Part shown: piece after piece, positions 1 to 8,786 of the stretch
Numbering within the stretch: the stretch's first letter is position 1
Layout: each line of letters opens with the position of its first letter
Source of the DNA: Blastococcus haudaquaticus
GTDB taxonomy: Bacteria > Actinomycetota > Actinomycetes > Mycobacteriales > Geodermatophilaceae
Direction of reading: 5' to 3'
Length of the DNA stretch: 64,000 bases
Assembly (NCBI RefSeq): GCF_900230285.1
Contig: NZ_OCNK01000002.1
Location: 806,001 to 870,000 of the forward strand
Position numbers and translations under genes: made by a program
The notes under the pieces: generated by a model
Database searches by the model: none
What the model was told of the DNA's origin: nothing
What the model saw: only the letters and a program-made list of their open reading frames with translations

Positions 1-288
1 GCGCAGGCCGAGGCCCGCCGGCTCGGGATGCCCGGCCCCGCACGGCGGGCGGCCCTCCTGATCGAGGGGGCCGGCCGGGCGGCGCGTGCGGCCGACCCGC
101 TGACCGTCCGCGAGCGCGAGATCGCGTCGCTGGTGGCCGCCGGGCTCACCAACCGCGAGATCGCCGGGCGGCTGTTCCTCTCGGCGCGCACCGTGGAGAC
201 CCACGTGCGGAACATCCTGACGAAGCTCGGGCTGGCCAACCGCACCCAGATCGCCACGCGCACGGTCGCGTCCGGGCCGCCGGGCTAG
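1..288 (+). CDS. LuxR-type helix-turn-helix regulator, C-terminal part (5' end outside window)
   Basis: Frame 1 is open from the first base to TAG at 286-288, so only the C-terminal 95 codons are present. The last 60 residues are a GerE/LuxR DNA-binding domain: [11 protein letters not shown] leads into the helix-turn-helix [19 protein letters not shown] and ends with the usual IL-TKLG helix. The N-terminal sensor, receiver or ATPase domain is not visible, so the input signal cannot be named. The 3' end overlaps the convergent hemY gene by 4 bp. Family membership is clear; target genes are unknown. Confidence 0.85.
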   Translation, partial: AQAEARRLGMPGPARRAALLIEGAGRAARAADPLTVREREIASLVAAGLTNREIAGRLFLSARTVETHVRNILTKLGLANRTQIATRTVASGPPG

Positions 289-1664
289 AGCAGGGATTCG
301 ACCGCGTGCTGCGCGTCGCGGATGCAGGCGGGCACGCCGACACCGCGGAAGGCCGCACCGGCGATCGCCAGCCCGGGGACCTCGCTGACGGCGGCGCGGA
401 CGGCGTCGACCCGGCCCTGGTGCCCCACCAGGTACTGCGGCAGCCCGCCGCCCCAGCGCACCAGCCGGGTCTGCAGCGGCTCGGGCCGGTCCAGCCCGAG
501 CAGCTCGGCGACGTCGGCGACGACGGCCGCGGTGAGGTCGTCGTCGGAGCGCTGGAGCTCGGACTCGTCCCGGAACCGGCCGACCGACGAGCGCACCAGC
601 ACGGGGCCGCCCTCGGCGGCCAGGTGCGGCCACTTGGCCGACGAGACGGTCACCCCCTTCACCAGCCGCCCGGCGACCGGCGGCACGAGCAGCCCGGAGC
701 CCGCGTCGACGTCCTGGGCCGGGAAGGCCATGGCCACCACGGCCATCGACGCGTACGGGATGCCCTGCAACGGCTCGACGGCGCCGGGCGCCGCGTCGGT
801 CAGCAGCCGGGCGGCCTTCTGCGCCGGGGCGGTCACCAGGACGGCGTCCGCGGTCAGCAGCTCAGGGTCCGCCGCCGGTCCGATCGAGAGCTCGAAGCCC
901 GCCGCCGTGCGCCGCAGCCCGTGCGCCGGGGTCCGCAGCCGGACGGTTGCGCCCGACGCGACGACCAGCGCCTCGGGCAGGGAGCCGATCCCGTCGGCCA
1001 CCGTCGCGAACACCGGCCCGTCGGCGTCCCCCCGGCTGCGCGCGCCCGCGTCGCGGGACGCGGCCGCGGCGGCGAGGACCGAGCGGGCGGCGGGCAGGGC
1101 GGCGGCGAGGGCCGGCATCGTCGCCTGGAGGCTCAGCTCGTCCGCCCGGCCCGCGTAGACCCCACCCAGCAGCGGTTCCACCAGCCGGTCCACGATCTCG
1201 TCGCCGAGCCGCTCGCGGAGCAGGGTGCCCACCGCGACGTCGCCGTGCAGGACCAGCGGCGGCAGATCGGCCTCGGCCCGGACGCGGGCCACCCCCGCGG
1301 GCGAGAGGAAGCCCTCCAGGCCGTCGGCCGCGGCGGGCACCCCGAGGACCGTCCCGGCGGGCAGCCGGTGTCGGCCGTCGGCGAGCACCACCGACGCCTG
1401 CGTGGTCGCCGGCGCGACCAGTCGGTCGGCGAGCCCGAGGTCCTCGACCAGCCGGACGGCCTCGGGCACCCGGGCCAGGACCGCCTCGGGACCGGTGTCG
1501 TACCAGTGCCCGGCCAGCTCGACCCGGTGCAGCTTGCCGCCGATCCGGTCGCCGGCCTCCAGGACGACGATCTCGTCGTCGGGTCGACGGCGCCGCCACT
1601 CGAAGGCGGCGGCCAGACCGGTGATCCCGGCACCGACGAGGACCAGCCGACGGGGGCGGCTCAT
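285..1664 (-). CDS. hemY: HemY-type (copro/proto)porphyrinogen oxidase, FAD-dependent
   Basis: A 459-residue flavoprotein of the amine oxidase/HemY family. The N-terminus has the dinucleotide-binding motif [13 protein letters not shown] followed by [12 protein letters not shown], and the C-terminus ends with an FAD-contact segment ([18 protein letters not shown]). In Actinobacteria HemY enzymes oxidise coproporphyrinogen III to coproporphyrin III (CgoX) in the coproporphyrin-dependent haem pathway. The adjacent upstream hemE supplies that substrate. The ATG at 1664 overlaps the hemE stop (ATGA), so the two are probably translationally coupled. The reading frame stays open upstream of 1664, but that part lies inside hemE and is a high-GC artefact. 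HemQ is not in the window. Confidence 0.9.
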   Translation of the reverse strand: MSRPRRLVLVGAGITGLAAAFEWRRRRPDDEIVVLEAGDRIGGKLHRVELAGHWYDTGPEAVLARVPEAVRLVEDLGLADRLVAPATTQASVVLADGRHRLPAGTVLGVPAAADGLEGFLSPAGVARVRAEADLPPLVLHGDVAVGTLLRERLGDEIVDRLVEPLLGGVYAGRADELSLQATMPALAAALPAARSVLAAAAASRDAGARSRGDADGPVFATVADGIGSLPEALVVASGATVRLRTPAHGLRRTAAGFELSIGPAADPELLTADAVLVTAPAQKAARLLTDAAPGAVEPLQGIPYASMAVVAMAFPAQDVDAGSGLLVPPVAGRLVKGVTVSSAKWPHLAAEGGPVLVRSSVGRFRDESELQRSDDDLTAAVVADVAELLGLDRPEPLQTRLVRWGGGLPQYLVGHQGRVDAVRAAVSEVPGLAIAGAAFRGVGVPACIRDAQHAVESLL

Positions 1665-2722
1665 CGAGCCGAGAGCTCGTGCACCAGCTCCACGACGTGG
1701 GTCAGCACGCCCGGGTCGGTGTCGGGCAGCACGCCGTGGCCGAGGTTGAAGACGTGCCCGCGGGCGGCACGACCCTGCTCCACGACGCGGCGCACCTCGC
1801 GGTCGACGGTCGCCCGGTCGGCCAGCAGGACGGCGGGGTCGAGGTTGCCCTGCAGCGAGCGGCCGGGGCCGACCCGGCGGGCCGCCTCGTCCAGCGGGAT
1901 CCGCCAGTCGACCCCGACGACGTCGGCGCCGGCGTCCCCGATCAGGGGCAGGAGCTCGCCGGTGCCGACACCGAAGTGGATGCGGGGCACGTCCCGGAAG
2001 CCGATCGCCTCGAACACCTCGCGCGAGTACGGCAGCACCCGCGCCTCGTAGTCGGCGGCCGACAGCACGCCGGCCCACGAGTCGAACAGCTGCACGGCGG
2101 AGACGCCGGCGTCCATCTGGACCCGCAGGAAGGTCGCCGCCGAGAGCGCCAGTCGCTCCATCAGCCGCGACCAGGCAGCCGGTTCGGCGTACATGAACGC
2201 CTTGGTGCGAGCGTGCTCCTTCGACGGACCGCCCTCGATCAGGTAGGTGGCCAGCGTGAACGGCGCTCCGGCGAACCCGATCAGCGGAGTCGGCCCCAGC
2301 TCGCCCACCAGCGACCGCACGGCCGTGGTCAGGAAGTCGAGGTGCGACGGGTCGAGCAGCGGCAGCGCGTCCACGTCGGCCGCCGTGCGCACCGGCTGGG
2401 CGATCACCGGCCCCACGCCGGGCTTGATGTCGAGGTCGACCCCGGCCACCACGAGCGGCAGCACGATGTCGGAGAACAGGATCGCCGCGTCCACGCCGTG
2501 CCGGCGGACCGGCTGGAGGGTGATCTCGGTGACCAGGTCGGGATCCTGGCAGGCGGCGAGCATCCCGGTGCCCGCCCGCAGCGCCCGGTACTCCGGCAGG
2601 GAGCGGCCGGCCTGGCGCATGAACCACACCGGGGTGCGGCTGACCGGCAGCCCCCGGGCGGCCCGCACGAGGTCGGAGTCGGACGGGACGGCCGACCGGA
2701 TGGGGTCGGTAGCGGCACTCAC
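1661..2722 (-). CDS. hemE: Uroporphyrinogen decarboxylase
   Basis: A 353-residue protein with the UroD N-terminal signature [19 protein letters not shown] and the substrate-binding segment [17 protein letters not shown]. It decarboxylates the four acetate side chains of uroporphyrinogen III to give coproporphyrinogen III in cytosolic haem synthesis. The length matches the family. The GTG start (2722) has a GGGAGGA ribosome-binding site about 9 nt upstream. It is the first gene of a two-gene hemE-hemY unit (4-bp overlap) and is divergent from the DUF3000 gene across a 116-bp gap. Confidence 0.95.
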   Translation of the reverse strand: MSAATDPIRSAVPSDSDLVRAARGLPVSRTPVWFMRQAGRSLPEYRALRAGTGMLAACQDPDLVTEITLQPVRRHGVDAAILFSDIVLPLVVAGVDLDIKPGVGPVIAQPVRTAADVDALPLLDPSHLDFLTTAVRSLVGELGPTPLIGFAGAPFTLATYLIEGGPSKEHARTKAFMYAEPAAWSRLMERLALSAATFLRVQMDAGVSAVQLFDSWAGVLSAADYEARVLPYSREVFEAIGFRDVPRIHFGVGTGELLPLIGDAGADVVGVDWRIPLDEAARRVGPGRSLQGNLDPAVLLADRATVDREVRRVVEQGRAARGHVFNLGHGVLPDTDPGVLTHVVELVHELSAR

Positions 2723-2826
2723 GACCGCCGATCCTCCCAGACGACGGGGCGTCGCCGTCGTGCCGTCCGCGAGCGCCGGTCCGGGACGTCTGCGGCGCGT
2801 CGGGCGCGGTGTGCTATCCGGCGGCC

Positions 2827-2838
2827 TACCCTGCCTGC
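2827..2838 (+). promoter_or_regulatory. Leaderless -10 element of the DUF3000 gene
   Basis: TACCCT (2827-2832) fits the actinobacterial -10 consensus TANNNT. Exactly six bases separate it from GTG at 2839, so transcription would begin at or next to the start codon. No ribosome-binding site precedes the GTG. The same TACCCT-N6-GTG arrangement occurs at two other genes in this window (36582 and 39184). Confidence 0.5.
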
Positions 2839-3477
2839 GTGGAGCCGACCAGCCTGGCGAACGCCGGGAACCGAGGCAGGGACACGGGTGGGGACGAACC
2901 CCCGGCCGAGTTCCGTGCCGCCCTGGACGCGCTCGCCTCCGTCCGTGTCCGCCCCGAGATCGTGCTGGAGCAGATCCCGGCCCCCCAGCGGCTGGCGCCG
3001 TTCGCGCACGCGGTCGCCGCGCGGGTGGGCGAGCCGGACCCGGACGGCGACGACGACTTCGAGATCGCCAACGCGCGGTTCATCGTGCTGTACGACCCCG
3101 AGGGTCACGACGCGTGGAAGGGCACCACCCGCTGCGTGGGATACCTGTCCGCGGCGACCGACGAGGAACTGGTCGACGACACCATGTTCTCCGAGGTCGC
3201 CTGGAGCTGGCTGACCGAGGCGCTGGCCGAGGCCGGCGCCGGGCACCACGCCGTGGGCGGCACCGTCACCCGCACCGCGTCGACCCGCTTCGGGGACCTC
3301 GCCGGGCCCGAGCACAGCGTCGACGTCGAGATGCGGGCGTCCTGGACGGCGGAGGACGCCGCGCTCGACCGGCACCTGCAGGCATGGCTGGACGTGCTGG
3401 GCAACGCGGCGGGCCTCCCGCCGCCCGGAGTGCGCCTCCTGGGTCCCTCCGACCGCATCGGCGGCGAGACTCTCTAA
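2839..3477 (+). CDS. DUF3000 family protein
   Basis: A 212-residue conserved actinobacterial protein of unknown function, orthologous by position and sequence style to M. tuberculosis Rv2680, between hemE and rnd. Conserved features are the [21 protein letters not shown] segment and the [10 protein letters not shown] strand. There are no membrane segments or signal peptide. The frame is open from GTG 2809, but GTG 2839 is preferred because a -10-like TACCCT lies six bases before it, giving a leaderless mRNA. A cytosolic role linked to RNase D or haem genes is only a guess from context. Confidence 0.85.
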   Translation: MEPTSLANAGNRGRDTGGDEPPAEFRAALDALASVRVRPEIVLEQIPAPQRLAPFAHAVAARVGEPDPDGDDDFEIANARFIVLYDPEGHDAWKGTTRCVGYLSAATDEELVDDTMFSEVAWSWLTEALAEAGAGHHAVGGTVTRTASTRFGDLAGPEHSVDVEMRASWTAEDAALDRHLQAWLDVLGNAAGLPPPGVRLLGPSDRIGGETL

Positions 3478-3491
3478 CATCGGTGGCGTCA

Positions 3492-3543
3492 GCCGGTGCG
3501 CCCTGCGCCGGCGCCCCTCCCCTCGCTCCGTGAACTGCGGAGC
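3492..3543 (+). terminator. Tandem hairpins after the DUF3000 gene
   Basis: Two inverted repeats lie just downstream of the DUF3000 stop. One is GCCGGTGC/GCGCCGGC around 3492-3512. The other is GCTCCG (3525-3530) paired with CGGAGC (3538-3543) across a 7-nt loop. There is no T-tract, so a terminator role is tentative. Confidence 0.35.
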
Positions 3544-3599
3544 TGTCCGGGGCCGGCGGCCCGACCGACGACGAGGACCGGCAAGAAGGTGGACGGCAA

Positions 3600-4847
3600 C
3601 TGAGCACCGAGCCCACTCCCTCCCCGGCGGAGGACGCCGTTCCCGAGGGGCCCCCGCCGGAACCGCTCCTCGCTCCGCGCGACGGTCTTCCCCCGGTCAT
3701 CGAGACGTCCACCCGGCTGGTGGAGTACGCCGAGGCGCTCCGCGCCGGCACCGGTCCGGTCGCCGTCGACGCCGAGCGCGCCTCCGGCTACCGGTACGGC
3801 CAGAAGGCCTACCTGGTGCAGATGCGCCGCAACGGGTCGGGCACCGGCCTCATCGACCCGGTCCCCCTGCCGGACCTCTCGGTCATCCAGGACGCCGTGG
3901 CCGATGCCGAATGGGTGCTGCACGCGGCCAACCAGGACCTGCCGTGCCTCGCCGAGATCGGTCTCGTGCCCCGGCGCATCTTCGACACGGAGCTGGCCGC
4001 CCGGCTGGCGGGCCTGCCGCGGGTGGGCCTCGGCGCCGTCGTCGAGTCGCTGCTCGGGTTCTCGTTGCAGAAGGGCCACTCCGCGGCCGACTGGAGCACC
4101 CGGCCCCTGCCCGAGGAGTGGCTGGTCTACGCCGCCCTGGACGTCGAGGTGCTCGTCGACCTCCGCGACGCGCTGGCCGCGATCCTCGAGGAGCAGGGCA
4201 AGACCGAGTGGGCCCGGCAGGAGTTCGAGGCCGTCCTCGCCGCCGGTCCGCCGGCGCCGAAGGCCGATCCGTGGCGGCGCACGTCGGGTGTGCACGGCCT
4301 GCGCAGCCGCCGCCAGCTGGGCATCCTGAGGTCGCTGTGGCAGGCCCGCGACGACATGGCGCGTCGGCGGGACGTCGCGCCGGGGCGCGTGCTCCCCGAC
4401 TCCGCCATGGTCGCCGCCGTCCAGGCCGACCCGTCGAACGAGGGCGCGCTGCTGGAACTCCCCGTCTTCCGCGGGCGGGCCAACCGGAAGCTGGTGGCCA
4501 CCTGGTTCGGGGCCATCACCCGCGGCCGGGACGTGCCGGAGGCGGAGCTGCCGCCGCACAGCAAGTCCGGGGACGGGCCGCCGCCGGTGAACCGCTGGGC
4601 CGACCGCGACCCGGCCGCGGCGACCCGGCTGCAGGTCGCGCGCGCCGGTCTGGCCGAGATCTCGGAGAAGCACTCCGTCCCGGTGGAGAACCTCCTCTCC
4701 CCCGACCTGGTCCGCCGGATCATGTGGAGCCCTCCCGGTGACCGCGACAGCGCGGCCGTCGCCGAGGCGCTCCGGGCCGGCGGGGCGCGTGCCTGGCAGG
4801 TCGAGCTCACCCTCGCCGTCCTCGCCGACGCCGTCTCGCGCGCCTAG
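3600..4847 (+). CDS. rnd: Ribonuclease D (DEDD exonuclease + HRDC domain), probable CTG start
   Basis: A 3'-5' exoribonuclease for tRNA 3' trimming and structured RNA decay. The DEDD nuclease domain starts with VAVDAERASGYRYGQ (catalytic D57 and E59 by this start). The HRDC domain follows near residues 225-300 (RSRRQLGILRSLWQARDDMA). The first ATG/GTG/TTG in frame is GTG 3720, but that would remove the conserved leader (LLAPRDGLPPVIET) that mycobacterial orthologues such as Rv2681 also carry. An in-frame stop at 3531 limits the start to 3534-3720, and CTG 3600 sits 8-10 nt after a GAAGGTGG ribosome-binding site. The 415-residue product is therefore read from CTG. It lies downstream of DUF3000 on the same strand. 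Confidence 0.85.
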   Translation: MSTEPTPSPAEDAVPEGPPPEPLLAPRDGLPPVIETSTRLVEYAEALRAGTGPVAVDAERASGYRYGQKAYLVQMRRNGSGTGLIDPVPLPDLSVIQDAVADAEWVLHAANQDLPCLAEIGLVPRRIFDTELAARLAGLPRVGLGAVVESLLGFSLQKGHSAADWSTRPLPEEWLVYAALDVEVLVDLRDALAAILEEQGKTEWARQEFEAVLAAGPPAPKADPWRRTSGVHGLRSRRQLGILRSLWQARDDMARRRDVAPGRVLPDSAMVAAVQADPSNEGALLELPVFRGRANRKLVATWFGAITRGRDVPEAELPPHSKSGDGPPPVNRWADRDPAAATRLQVARAGLAEISEKHSVPVENLLSPDLVRRIMWSPPGDRDSAAVAEALRAGGARAWQVELTLAVLADAVSRA

Positions 4848-4981
4848 GCCGGCGCCCGGTCCGGACTCCTGGTTCGCACGCTGCCCGGCGCTCGACCGTC
4901 GTTACCCGATCGTGACGGTCACCTGTGGGTCCGCCCGGCACGCTGCTGCGTGTAGAGGGCGCGGGTGGCGAGAGGACGGGC

Positions 4982-5512
4982 GTGGACGGCGAGGGCGAGG
5001 GCAGGGAGTCCTTCCCCGACTTCGTCGGCCGGCAGCAGGCGAGCCTGCTGCGCCTGGCGTTCCTCCTCGCCGGTGACCGCGGGCATGCGGAGGACCTCGT
5101 GCAGACGGCGCTGATGAAGACCTACCGGCACTGGGACCGGATCAGCCGGCGTGGGGAGCCCACGGCCTACGTCCGGCGCGCGCTGGTGACCACCCACACG
5201 AGCTGGCGCCGCCGGGCCTGGCGCCGGGAACACCCCACCGGCCGCCTCCCCGACGTCGCCGCTCCCGAACCGGCCGACCGGCTCGACGCCGGGGACCAGC
5301 TGCGCCGGGCGCTGGCCGCCCTGCCGCCGCGGATGCGCGCCACGGTGGTGCTCCGCTACTACGAGGACCTCTCCGAGCTGCAGACGGCGCAGCTCATGGG
5401 CTGCTCGGAGAGCACCGTGAACACCCAGGCCGCCCGCGGGCTGGCCCGCCTGCGCGGCACCCTGTCCGGTGCGGCGGCGCCCGTGCCGGGCGACCAGCGG
5501 GATCGTCGGTGA
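4982..5512 (+). CDS. SigE-family ECF RNA polymerase sigma factor
   Basis: A 176-residue ECF sigma factor of the actinobacterial SigE/SigM-like family. Region 2 reads FVGRQQASLLRLAFLLAGD then DLVQTALMKTYRHW. Region 4 has LPPRMRATVVLRYYEDLSE and the helix-turn-helix GCSESTVNTQAARGLARLR. GTG 4982 is chosen because GAGAGGACGGG precedes it; a GTG at 4925 lacks a ribosome-binding site. The stop overlaps the next GTG (GTGA, 5509-5512), coupling it to a membrane-anchored partner. That arrangement suggests sigma/anti-sigma control. Promoter targets are unknown. Confidence 0.88.
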   Translation: MDGEGEGRESFPDFVGRQQASLLRLAFLLAGDRGHAEDLVQTALMKTYRHWDRISRRGEPTAYVRRALVTTHTSWRRRAWRREHPTGRLPDVAAPEPADRLDAGDQLRRALAALPPRMRATVVLRYYEDLSELQTAQLMGCSESTVNTQAARGLARLRGTLSGAAAPVPGDQRDRR

Positions 5513-7044
5513 CGGCGCCCGAGGAGGAGCTGGGCGACCGGCTCCGCTCCCTCGCCGACCGCGCCGGGCCGCCGACGGCGGACGGACCCGGACTCGCCCG
5601 TGCAGTGGCCGAGCGCAGCGAGAGCCGACGGCGCACCCGCAGGAACCTGCTCGCTGCCGCCGGCTGCCTGGTGCTCGTCGGGATCGCCGTCCCGCGGCTC
5701 GGCGATCTCTCCCCGGAGAAGGCGGTGTCGTCCGGTGATGTGTCGTCCGGTGATGCGTCGTCCGGTGGTGCGTCATCCGGTGGTGCGTCGTCGGGTGTCT
5801 CGTCGTCCGCCGCACCCGGCGGGCCGCCGTTCACGCGTGTGCCGACGGTGGACATCGCCGACCTGACGACCCGCGGTTCCCTGTCCGACGACCAGGCATT
5901 CCTCGACGGCGTCCGCGCCCTGGACTGGACCGAGGAGGCACCGGTCCGCGCCGCCGACGGCACGATCCTCTACTACCAGCCCGATCCCCCGGTCGAGGCC
6001 CGGGAGGTGGTCTTCGCCGGCGACGTCCCCGGGGGCCGGTGGGCGCTGGTGGCCGGCCGCACGTCCCCGGTCGGGGCGAACGTCCCCGAGGACGTCGTTC
6101 CGCACGACGAGCTGGTGGCGGCCTGGTTCACCGGCCCGCCGGGGGCCGCCCCGGAGCAGATGGTGCTGGCGAGCGGCCCGAACGGCATCGCGGGTGACTG
6201 GCCGGTCGCCCTCACCGATCCGCGGACCGGGGTGGTCGTGGTCGTGGCGGCGCCCGGCGACGTCGTCGAGGTGTCGACCCGCCCGCTGATCGGCGCCGAT
6301 GGCAGCACCAGCCGGGAGTGGCGGGAGGTGGACACGGAGAACGGCGTCGCGATCGCGCGCGTCCCCCCGTTCCCGCGGGCCGCCGACGGATCGACGTCCT
6401 ACCGGGTGCTGCGCGGCGGGCGCCTCGAAGCACGGGACATGCCGTGGTCGGTGGTCGTCGAGGGTGCCGGCGAGCCGCCCGCCATCGCCTATCCCCGGGG
6501 CCGCCCGGCGGAGCTCGGGCAACAGGCCGCCGAGTACTCGGCGGAGTACGTCCTGGCCGAGCTCGGGCTCTCGGGCATGCAGACCACGGTCGCCGCACAG
6601 TGGGTGGGCCCGGTCCCCACGGACGGGCCGGGCGTGGCAGCGCTGGTCACGGTCACGCTGCCCAGCGGCGCGATCGTGGTGCAGGCGCAGTGGCTCATGC
6701 CCGAGGACCCCGACGGCTCGAGCATGGGCACGTACTGCGGCCGGGCGATCCTCCCGGCCGGCCCGCCCGTCGAGCGGCGGGTGCACGCCGTGGCGTGCGA
6801 GGTGTTCGACACCACCAGCGGGCATCCGGTGTCGACGCACCTGGTGGTCGTCGGACCGCCGGAGGTGGCGCTGATCCGCACCTACGACGACGACCGCGTG
6901 TTCCTCGGCGAGCACACCGCCCAGGACGGCGTCGTGGTCGCTCCCCTCCCGCTCGGCACCGACCAGGTCGAGGCGGTGACGGCGGGCGGCGTCACACTGG
7001 GCCGGGTGGACCTGATGGGGCAGACGGTGGACTTCGGTGACTGA
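5509..7044 (+). CDS. Membrane-anchored partner protein of the ECF sigma factor (unrecognised)
   Basis: A 511-residue protein with a cytoplasmic N-terminus of about 45 residues, one membrane helix (residues 46-63, NLLAAAGCLVLVGIAV), a Ser/Gly/Ala repeat linker (about 72-102) and a large extracytoplasmic domain. No zinc-binding HxxxCxxC anti-sigma motif is visible in the N-terminal part. Position and translational coupling to the sigma gene suggest an anti-sigma or signal-input role, but no family was recognised. The linker is encoded by a 15-bp tandem repeat. The stop overlaps the next gene by 8 bp. Confidence 0.6.
   Translation: MTAPEEELGDRLRSLADRAGPPTADGPGLARAVAERSESRRRTRRNLLAAAGCLVLVGIAVPRLGDLSPEKAVSSGDVSSGDASSGGASSGGASSGVSSSAAPGGPPFTRVPTVDIADLTTRGSLSDDQAFLDGVRALDWTEEAPVRAADGTILYYQPDPPVEAREVVFAGDVPGGRWALVAGRTSPVGANVPEDVVPHDELVAAWFTGPPGAAPEQMVLASGPNGIAGDWPVALTDPRTGVVVVVAAPGDVVEVSTRPLIGADGSTSREWREVDTENGVAIARVPPFPRAADGSTSYRVLRGGRLEARDMPWSVVVEGAGEPPAIAYPRGRPAELGQQAAEYSAEYVLAELGLSGMQTTVAAQWVGPVPTDGPGVAALVTVTLPSGAIVVQAQWLMPEDPDGSSMGTYCGRAILPAGPPVERRVHAVACEVFDTTSGHPVSTHLVVVGPPEVALIRTYDDDRVFLGEHTAQDGVVVAPLPLGTDQVEAVTAGGVTLGRVDLMGQTVDFGD
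5725..5799 (+). repeat. 15-bp tandem repeat (five units) inside the sigma-partner gene
   Basis: Five head-to-tail 15-bp units of the form GYGTCGTCCGGTGRT run in frame through the linker and encode SSGD/SSGG/A-type pentapeptides. Units 1 and 2 are identical and units 3-5 differ by a few bases. This looks like replication-slippage expansion of a flexible extracytoplasmic linker. Confidence 0.8.
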
Positions 7045-7465
7045 CCGCCGGTACGCCGTGCCGGTGGCCGCCGCGCTCGCGCTGTGCGCCTGCGCCGGGC
7101 CGGCGGGCGACCCGCCTCCGGTGGGCCTTCCCGGCCCGACGACCGGCGTCGAGCAGACCTTCGAGGTGGCGCCCCTCCCGCCGCCGGTGACGTGGGGCGA
7201 CGACGGCGACCTGGCCGTCACGACCTACGGGAGCTCGAGCTGCCCGAGCGGCCCCACCACGGTCACGGTCGTCGGCGAGCAGGAGATCCGCATCGAGATC
7301 GAGCCCCTGTTCCCGGACCGGGACCCCTGCACGGCCGACATGGCCCCGAGGACGACCGCGGTCGACCGTCCGGAGGGTGTGCGGGCCGACGACGACCTGA
7401 CGGTCCGGCTCGTCTACTCCCGAGAAGCGGAGGAGACGGTCGTCCTGCCGCCCGCCGGCGACTGA
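7037..7465 (+). CDS. Small putative lipoprotein, third gene of the sigma operon
   Basis: A 142-residue protein with a short signal peptide and the lipobox-like LCAC (Cys19; Cys at -2 is unusual). The mature part is 120 residues, with two further cysteines (SSSCPSG and RDPC) that could form a disulfide. GTG 7037 overlaps the preceding stop by 8 bp, so it is probably cotranslated with the membrane partner of the ECF sigma factor. No family was recognised; a role in envelope sensing is inference from context. Confidence 0.55.
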   Translation: MTDRRYAVPVAAALALCACAGPAGDPPPVGLPGPTTGVEQTFEVAPLPPPVTWGDDGDLAVTTYGSSSCPSGPTTVTVVGEQEIRIEIEPLFPDRDPCTADMAPRTTAVDRPEGVRADDDLTVRLVYSREAEETVVLPPAGD

Positions 7466-7481
7466 CACGGCGGGCGGCAGG
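7444..7481. terminator. Bidirectional hairpin between convergent genes
   Basis: A perfect 13-bp stem (CCTGCCGCCCGCC with its complement at 7469-7481) encloses a 12-nt loop containing the lipoprotein stop codon. It lies between the convergent lipoprotein and ABC permease genes and probably terminates in both directions. Confidence 0.6.
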
Positions 7482-7493
7482 GGCCGATCCCCC

Positions 7494-8783
7494 TCAGTGA
7501 CCGGTCGCCGCCGCACGCCGACGCGCCAGCGCGTCGACGCTCGCCGCCAGCAGCAGCACCCCACCGGTGATGATGAAGTTCAGGTACGCCTCGGTGCCGA
7601 GCAGCCCCAGTCCGTTGGCGATGATCGCCACGACCAGGCCACCCAGCACGGCGTCGCGGGCACGCCCCCGGCCACCGAAGAGGCTGGTGCCACCGATGAC
7701 GGCCGCGCCGACCGCGTACAGCAGCGTGTTTCCGCCACCGGAGCCCGGCGCCACCGACCCGAGCCGGGCAGCGGCGACGATGCCGCTGATCGCGGCCAGG
7801 CTCGACCCGATCACGAAGACCGTCACCTTGATCTTCGTGACGTTGATGCCCGCGCGCCGGGCCGCCTCGGCGTTGCCGCCGACGGCGTACACGTGCCGGC
7901 CGAAGCCGGTCCGGCCCAGGAGGAAGGTCAGCGCCAGGAGCAGGATGACCACCAGCGGGATGGCGTACGGGATGCCGGCGAGCACGACGCCCGGTGCCGG
8001 AGCCCGGTCGACGCTGAGCACCGCCGTCACGAGGACGACGACCGCGGCGATCACCCCGATGCGGATGAGCACCACGGCGAGCGGCTGGTGCGCCAGCCCC
8101 TTCGCCTTCTGGGTGCGCCACCGATTCAGCTGCAGCGCGGCGTAGAGCGCGATGACCACCAGGGCGAGGATCCAGCCGAGCACCACCGGCAGGTTCTTGT
8201 CGCTGATCGCGGAGATGACCGGGTCGCGCACCGCCACGGTGCCGCCCTCGCCGATGAGCCGCAGGGTGAAGCCCTGCCAGCCCAGGAACAGCGCGAGGGT
8301 GACGACGAACGACGGGATCCCCACCAGCCCGACGAGGCTGCCGGTGAACAGGCCGATGACGACGCCGGTCAGGATCGCCGCCGCCACGGACACGTACCAG
8401 GGTGCCCCGGCGTCGGCGAGCAGCTTGGCCATGACCGCCGCGCACACCCCGCTGACCACGCCCGCGGAGAGGTCGATCTCCCCGAGCAGCAGGATGAAGA
8501 CCAGGCCCATCGCCAGGATGATGATCGGCGCCGCCTGGTCGGCCAGGTTGGCCATGTTGCGCGGCGTCAGGAAGGTCTCCGGGCGCAGCGCGAAGAAGAG
8601 CAGGCCCAGGGCGACGATGCCGAGGATCGCGGGCAGCGCTCCCAGGTCACCTCCGCGCACGCGGTCGACGTAGGCGCGCGCCGCGCCGCCGACGGAGTCG
8701 GCGGAGCGGTCGGCCTCGAAGCCGGACGGCGCGCCGCCGGGCTCCTGGGCGCTGGTGGACTGGGAGATGGTGTTGCTCGACAT
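7494..8783 (-). CDS. Sugar-type ABC transporter permease (XylH/RbsC family)
   Basis: A 429-residue integral membrane protein with about 10 hydrophobic segments. It carries family markers: LLGEIDLSAGVVSG near the first helices, IPSFVVTLALFLGWQG, the late loop GRHVYAVGGNAEAARRAGIN, and AAVIGGTSLFGGRGR. It would form the channel of a monosaccharide importer (xylose, ribose or galactose type) with the ATPase gene next to it and the lipoprotein receptor at 9696. The substrate cannot be told from sequence alone. The start is ATG 8783, four bases past the ATPase stop. Last gene of a three-gene minus-strand operon. Confidence 0.9.
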   Translation of the reverse strand: MSSNTISQSTSAQEPGGAPSGFEADRSADSVGGAARAYVDRVRGGDLGALPAILGIVALGLLFFALRPETFLTPRNMANLADQAAPIIILAMGLVFILLLGEIDLSAGVVSGVCAAVMAKLLADAGAPWYVSVAAAILTGVVIGLFTGSLVGLVGIPSFVVTLALFLGWQGFTLRLIGEGGTVAVRDPVISAISDKNLPVVLGWILALVVIALYAALQLNRWRTQKAKGLAHQPLAVVLIRIGVIAAVVVLVTAVLSVDRAPAPGVVLAGIPYAIPLVVILLLALTFLLGRTGFGRHVYAVGGNAEAARRAGINVTKIKVTVFVIGSSLAAISGIVAAARLGSVAPGSGGGNTLLYAVGAAVIGGTSLFGGRGRARDAVLGGLVVAIIANGLGLLGTEAYLNFIITGGVLLLAASVDALARRRAAATGH

Positions 8784-8786
8784 GGC

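Noticed and set aside
306-2051. Long plus-strand open frame opposite hemY/hemE
   Set aside because: It is antisense to two well-supported enzymes, shows no domain features, and is rich in Arg/Gly/Pro as expected from high-GC shadow frames.
1665-2627. N-terminal extension of hemY in frame through hemE
   Set aside because: The extension lies in another frame of hemE and the Rossmann motif begins right after ATG 1664, which overlaps the hemE stop.
5725-5799. CRISPR-like repeats
   Set aside because: Units are 15 bp, directly adjacent, in frame with a protein linker, and have no spacers.
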